From: Hyphomicrobiales bacterium
GTDB taxonomy: Bacteria; Pseudomonadota; Alphaproteobacteria; Rhizobiales; Beijerinckiaceae
DNA length: 5,912 bases
Reading direction: 5' to 3'
Assembly: GCA_028290595.1 (NCBI GenBank)
Contig: JAQGJO010000554.1
Span: 1-5,912, forward strand
Position numbers and translations under genes: made by a program. Each line of letters opens with the position of its first letter. The stretch's first letter is position 1. Shown here piece by piece: positions 4,499 to 5,912 of the stretch. The notes under the pieces were generated by a model. It saw only the letters and a list, made by a program, of their open reading frames with translations. It did no database searches and was not told the origin of the DNA.

Positions 4499-5912
4499 TC
4501 ACGTCGGCGCGTGGCCGAGCATCTGCGTCAGCAGGCCCGAGAACGGCCGGAAGACGAAGCGCACCCGATGCACGCCGGCCGGCAGTTCGACAGCGCGGAA
4601 GATCACATTGGCGCGCAGCAGGCTCGCCGGCTTGCCGTCCACTTCGACCTGCCACCACGGATGCCAGACGTCGTTGAGCACGAGGAAGCCGCCCTGCGGC
4701 GATGTCGCATCGATGACGACCTCGTTATTGCCATAGGAGGCGATGCGCGCGCTGCCGGGCTCGCGTGCATCGCTCGCTGAAGCGGGCGGATGTTCGAGCA
4801 GCACGGTTTTGCGGAAGTCGACATCGGGCCATTCGCCCGATTTGATCATTGCCTCGAAATCGGCCTGACGCGCCTGCGTCGCAAACAGCACGCGCGGCAG
4901 GGCGCGGGGATTTTCGTAGATATAGGCGTCCTTGGTGCGGCCGATCGGGACAAGATCGCCCGGCTTGAATTTCTTGTCGAGTTCCTCGGCAGGAACGCCG
5001 GTGGCGATGAAGCGTACGCCGAGCAGATCGGCCATGGGCGAACGGTACGAGGCGAACAGAGGCGCGAACTGCCGCTGCTCGGGGACCGCCACCGCATCGA
5101 TCGCGCCTGTCGCATCGGCGAACCATTTCAGCCGCAACGGATTGTAGCCAAGCCAGTGATCGAAATTTTGTGACAGAGACGCATTGGCCCAGTGAAAATC
5201 GATAGCCGCCATTTCGACCCTGTCGCGCCGGTCGGGCGCGGCGTCCGCCGCCAGCCGTTCGCGCAGGATGTCAAGCGTCGGATCCTTGGCGCCGGGCACG
5301 AGAACCTGAAAGTTCTGCGCCGGCAGGGCAGTCGATTCATTCGGGCCGTTGTTGATCCTCAGATCGAGCGTCATGACGCCGGCGATGAGGGCGATATAAA
5401 GCAGGGGCTGGCGTGCAAGCGGTTTGGCGCAGGCAATTGCGATGGCAGCCAACGCAAGAAACAGCACCGTCATGAGAAGCGGCAGCGCGGCCTGTTCCAG
5501 GCGGCCTTTGTCGAAGGCGATCCAGACACAGGCGAGAAACGCCAGCACGGCGCAGCCGATCTCGATCGCCCGCTGCCGCGCACTCGCCTGCAACGAGCCG
5601 CTTGCAAGGCGGTGGACAAGATAGCCGGCGATGATCGCCAACATCGCGCCGAGCGGAAAGGTGGCGTCGGCCGGACGGCGGAAGAGGTCTGACCCCGGCA
5701 GCGCGAAGAAGAGCTTGAAGACCGGCGTATAGCTGCCCAAAGCATAGAGCGTCATCCACACGGCGGCGACGGTGAACATGAGAATGTCGCGGGCGAAGAC
5801 GCCACGGCGCACAAGGCCGAGACACAACAGCGCCAGAAACGGCAGCGCGCCGAGATAGACATCCGCCATGTTGCGGGCGAGCGCGAGGCCTGTCTCGCCC
5901 CAGACCTGGCTC
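4499..5912 (-). CDS. YfhO-like multi-spanning membrane protein, N-terminus cut off by window edge
   Basis: The minus-strand frame is open from the right edge to TGA at 4501-4499, giving 470 residues. The ATG at 5869 is probably internal, because in-frame coding (SQVWGETGLALARN) continues upstream of it. About six membrane segments are visible, near residues 18-34, 43-64, 85-102, 115-133, 138-161 and 169-184. A large non-membrane region of about 280 residues follows. LFRRPADATFPLGAMLAIIAGY (76-97) resembles the FR-x-P segment of YfhO-type proteins. Later come LGYNPLRLKWF, and a C-terminal beta-rich block with FLVLNDVWHPWWQVEVDGKPA...RANVIFRAVELPAGVHRVRFVFRP. That block closely follows the YfhO end pattern. 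Such proteins are linked to glycosylation of cell-envelope polymers (B. subtilis YfhO to lipoteichoic acid), but the role here is unknown. The frame ends shortly after the soluble block without a last membrane helix. Confidence 0.85.
   Translation of the reverse strand, partial: SQVWGETGLALARNMADVYLGALPFLALLCLGLVRRGVFARDILMFTVAAVWMTLYALGSYTPVFKLFFALPGSDLFRRPADATFPLGAMLAIIAGYLVHRLASGSLQASARQRAIEIGCAVLAFLACVWIAFDKGRLEQAALPLLMTVLFLALAAIAIACAKPLARQPLLYIALIAGVMTLDLRINNGPNESTALPAQNFQVLVPGAKDPTLDILRERLAADAAPDRRDRVEMAAIDFHWANASLSQNFDHWLGYNPLRLKWFADATGAIDAVAVPEQRQFAPLFASYRSPMADLLGVRFIATGVPAEELDKKFKPGDLVPIGRTKDAYIYENPRALPRVLFATQARQADFEAMIKSGEWPDVDFRKTVLLEHPPASASDAREPGSARIASYGNNEVVIDATSPQGGFLVLNDVWHPWWQVEVDGKPASLLRANVIFRAVELPAGVHRVRFVFRPFSGLLTQMLGHAPT

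Noticed and set aside
4077..4736. Plus-strand open frame running through the inverted-repeat element
   Set aside because: It is antisense to the CoA-transferase and YfhO-like genes and crosses the structured repeat. Its composition looks like non-coding translation.
5192..5692. Plus-strand open frame opposite the membrane protein
   Set aside because: It is rich in Arg, Gly, Gln and Asp, the typical antisense image of hydrophobic helices coded in GC-rich DNA.

Overview
The window is GC-rich, densely coded DNA with strong G/C bias at third codon positions. Protein content and the style of the repeats point to an alphaproteobacterium, probably in the Hyphomicrobiales (Bradyrhizobium/Rhodopseudomonas/Xanthobacteraceae-like). 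This placement rests on protein and repeat character only; there is no rRNA or other phylogenetic marker. Five protein genes are visible, and two of them run off the window edges.

Layout: (1) 1-1057, minus strand, is a class III (CaiB/BaiF) CoA-transferase family gene whose 3' end lies beyond position 1. (2) 1058-1230 is a divergent intergenic region with an A/T-rich stretch and tandem TTACAT repeats. (3) 1231-3196, plus strand, is a compact three-gene operon: a TolQ/ExbB-type proton-channel subunit, a TolR/ExbD-type subunit and a TonB-type energy transducer. The genes are joined by 1-nt and 4-nt stop/start overlaps. (4) 3183-4322, minus strand, is a complete second class III CoA-transferase whose 3' end overlaps the end of tonB by 14 nt. 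(5) 4337-4476 is a 140-bp inverted-repeat element made of two hairpin-forming arms. (6) 4499-5912, minus strand, is the C-terminal part of a large multi-spanning membrane protein resembling the YfhO family, with its start beyond the right edge.

The three plus-strand genes should form one inner-membrane machine. The ExbB/ExbD-like pair uses the proton-motive force, and the TonB-like protein spans the periplasm to energise outer-membrane transporters. No TonB-dependent receptor or tolA/tolB/pal gene is in view, so the substrate cannot be named. The two CoA-transferases are the same superfamily but clearly different subfamilies. They lie on the minus strand on either side of the plus-strand cassette, which may have been inserted between them. 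Nothing here is clearly a new system. The best leads are the inverted-repeat element, the unusual domain order of the first CoA-transferase, and the TolQ/TolR-like character of a TonB operon.
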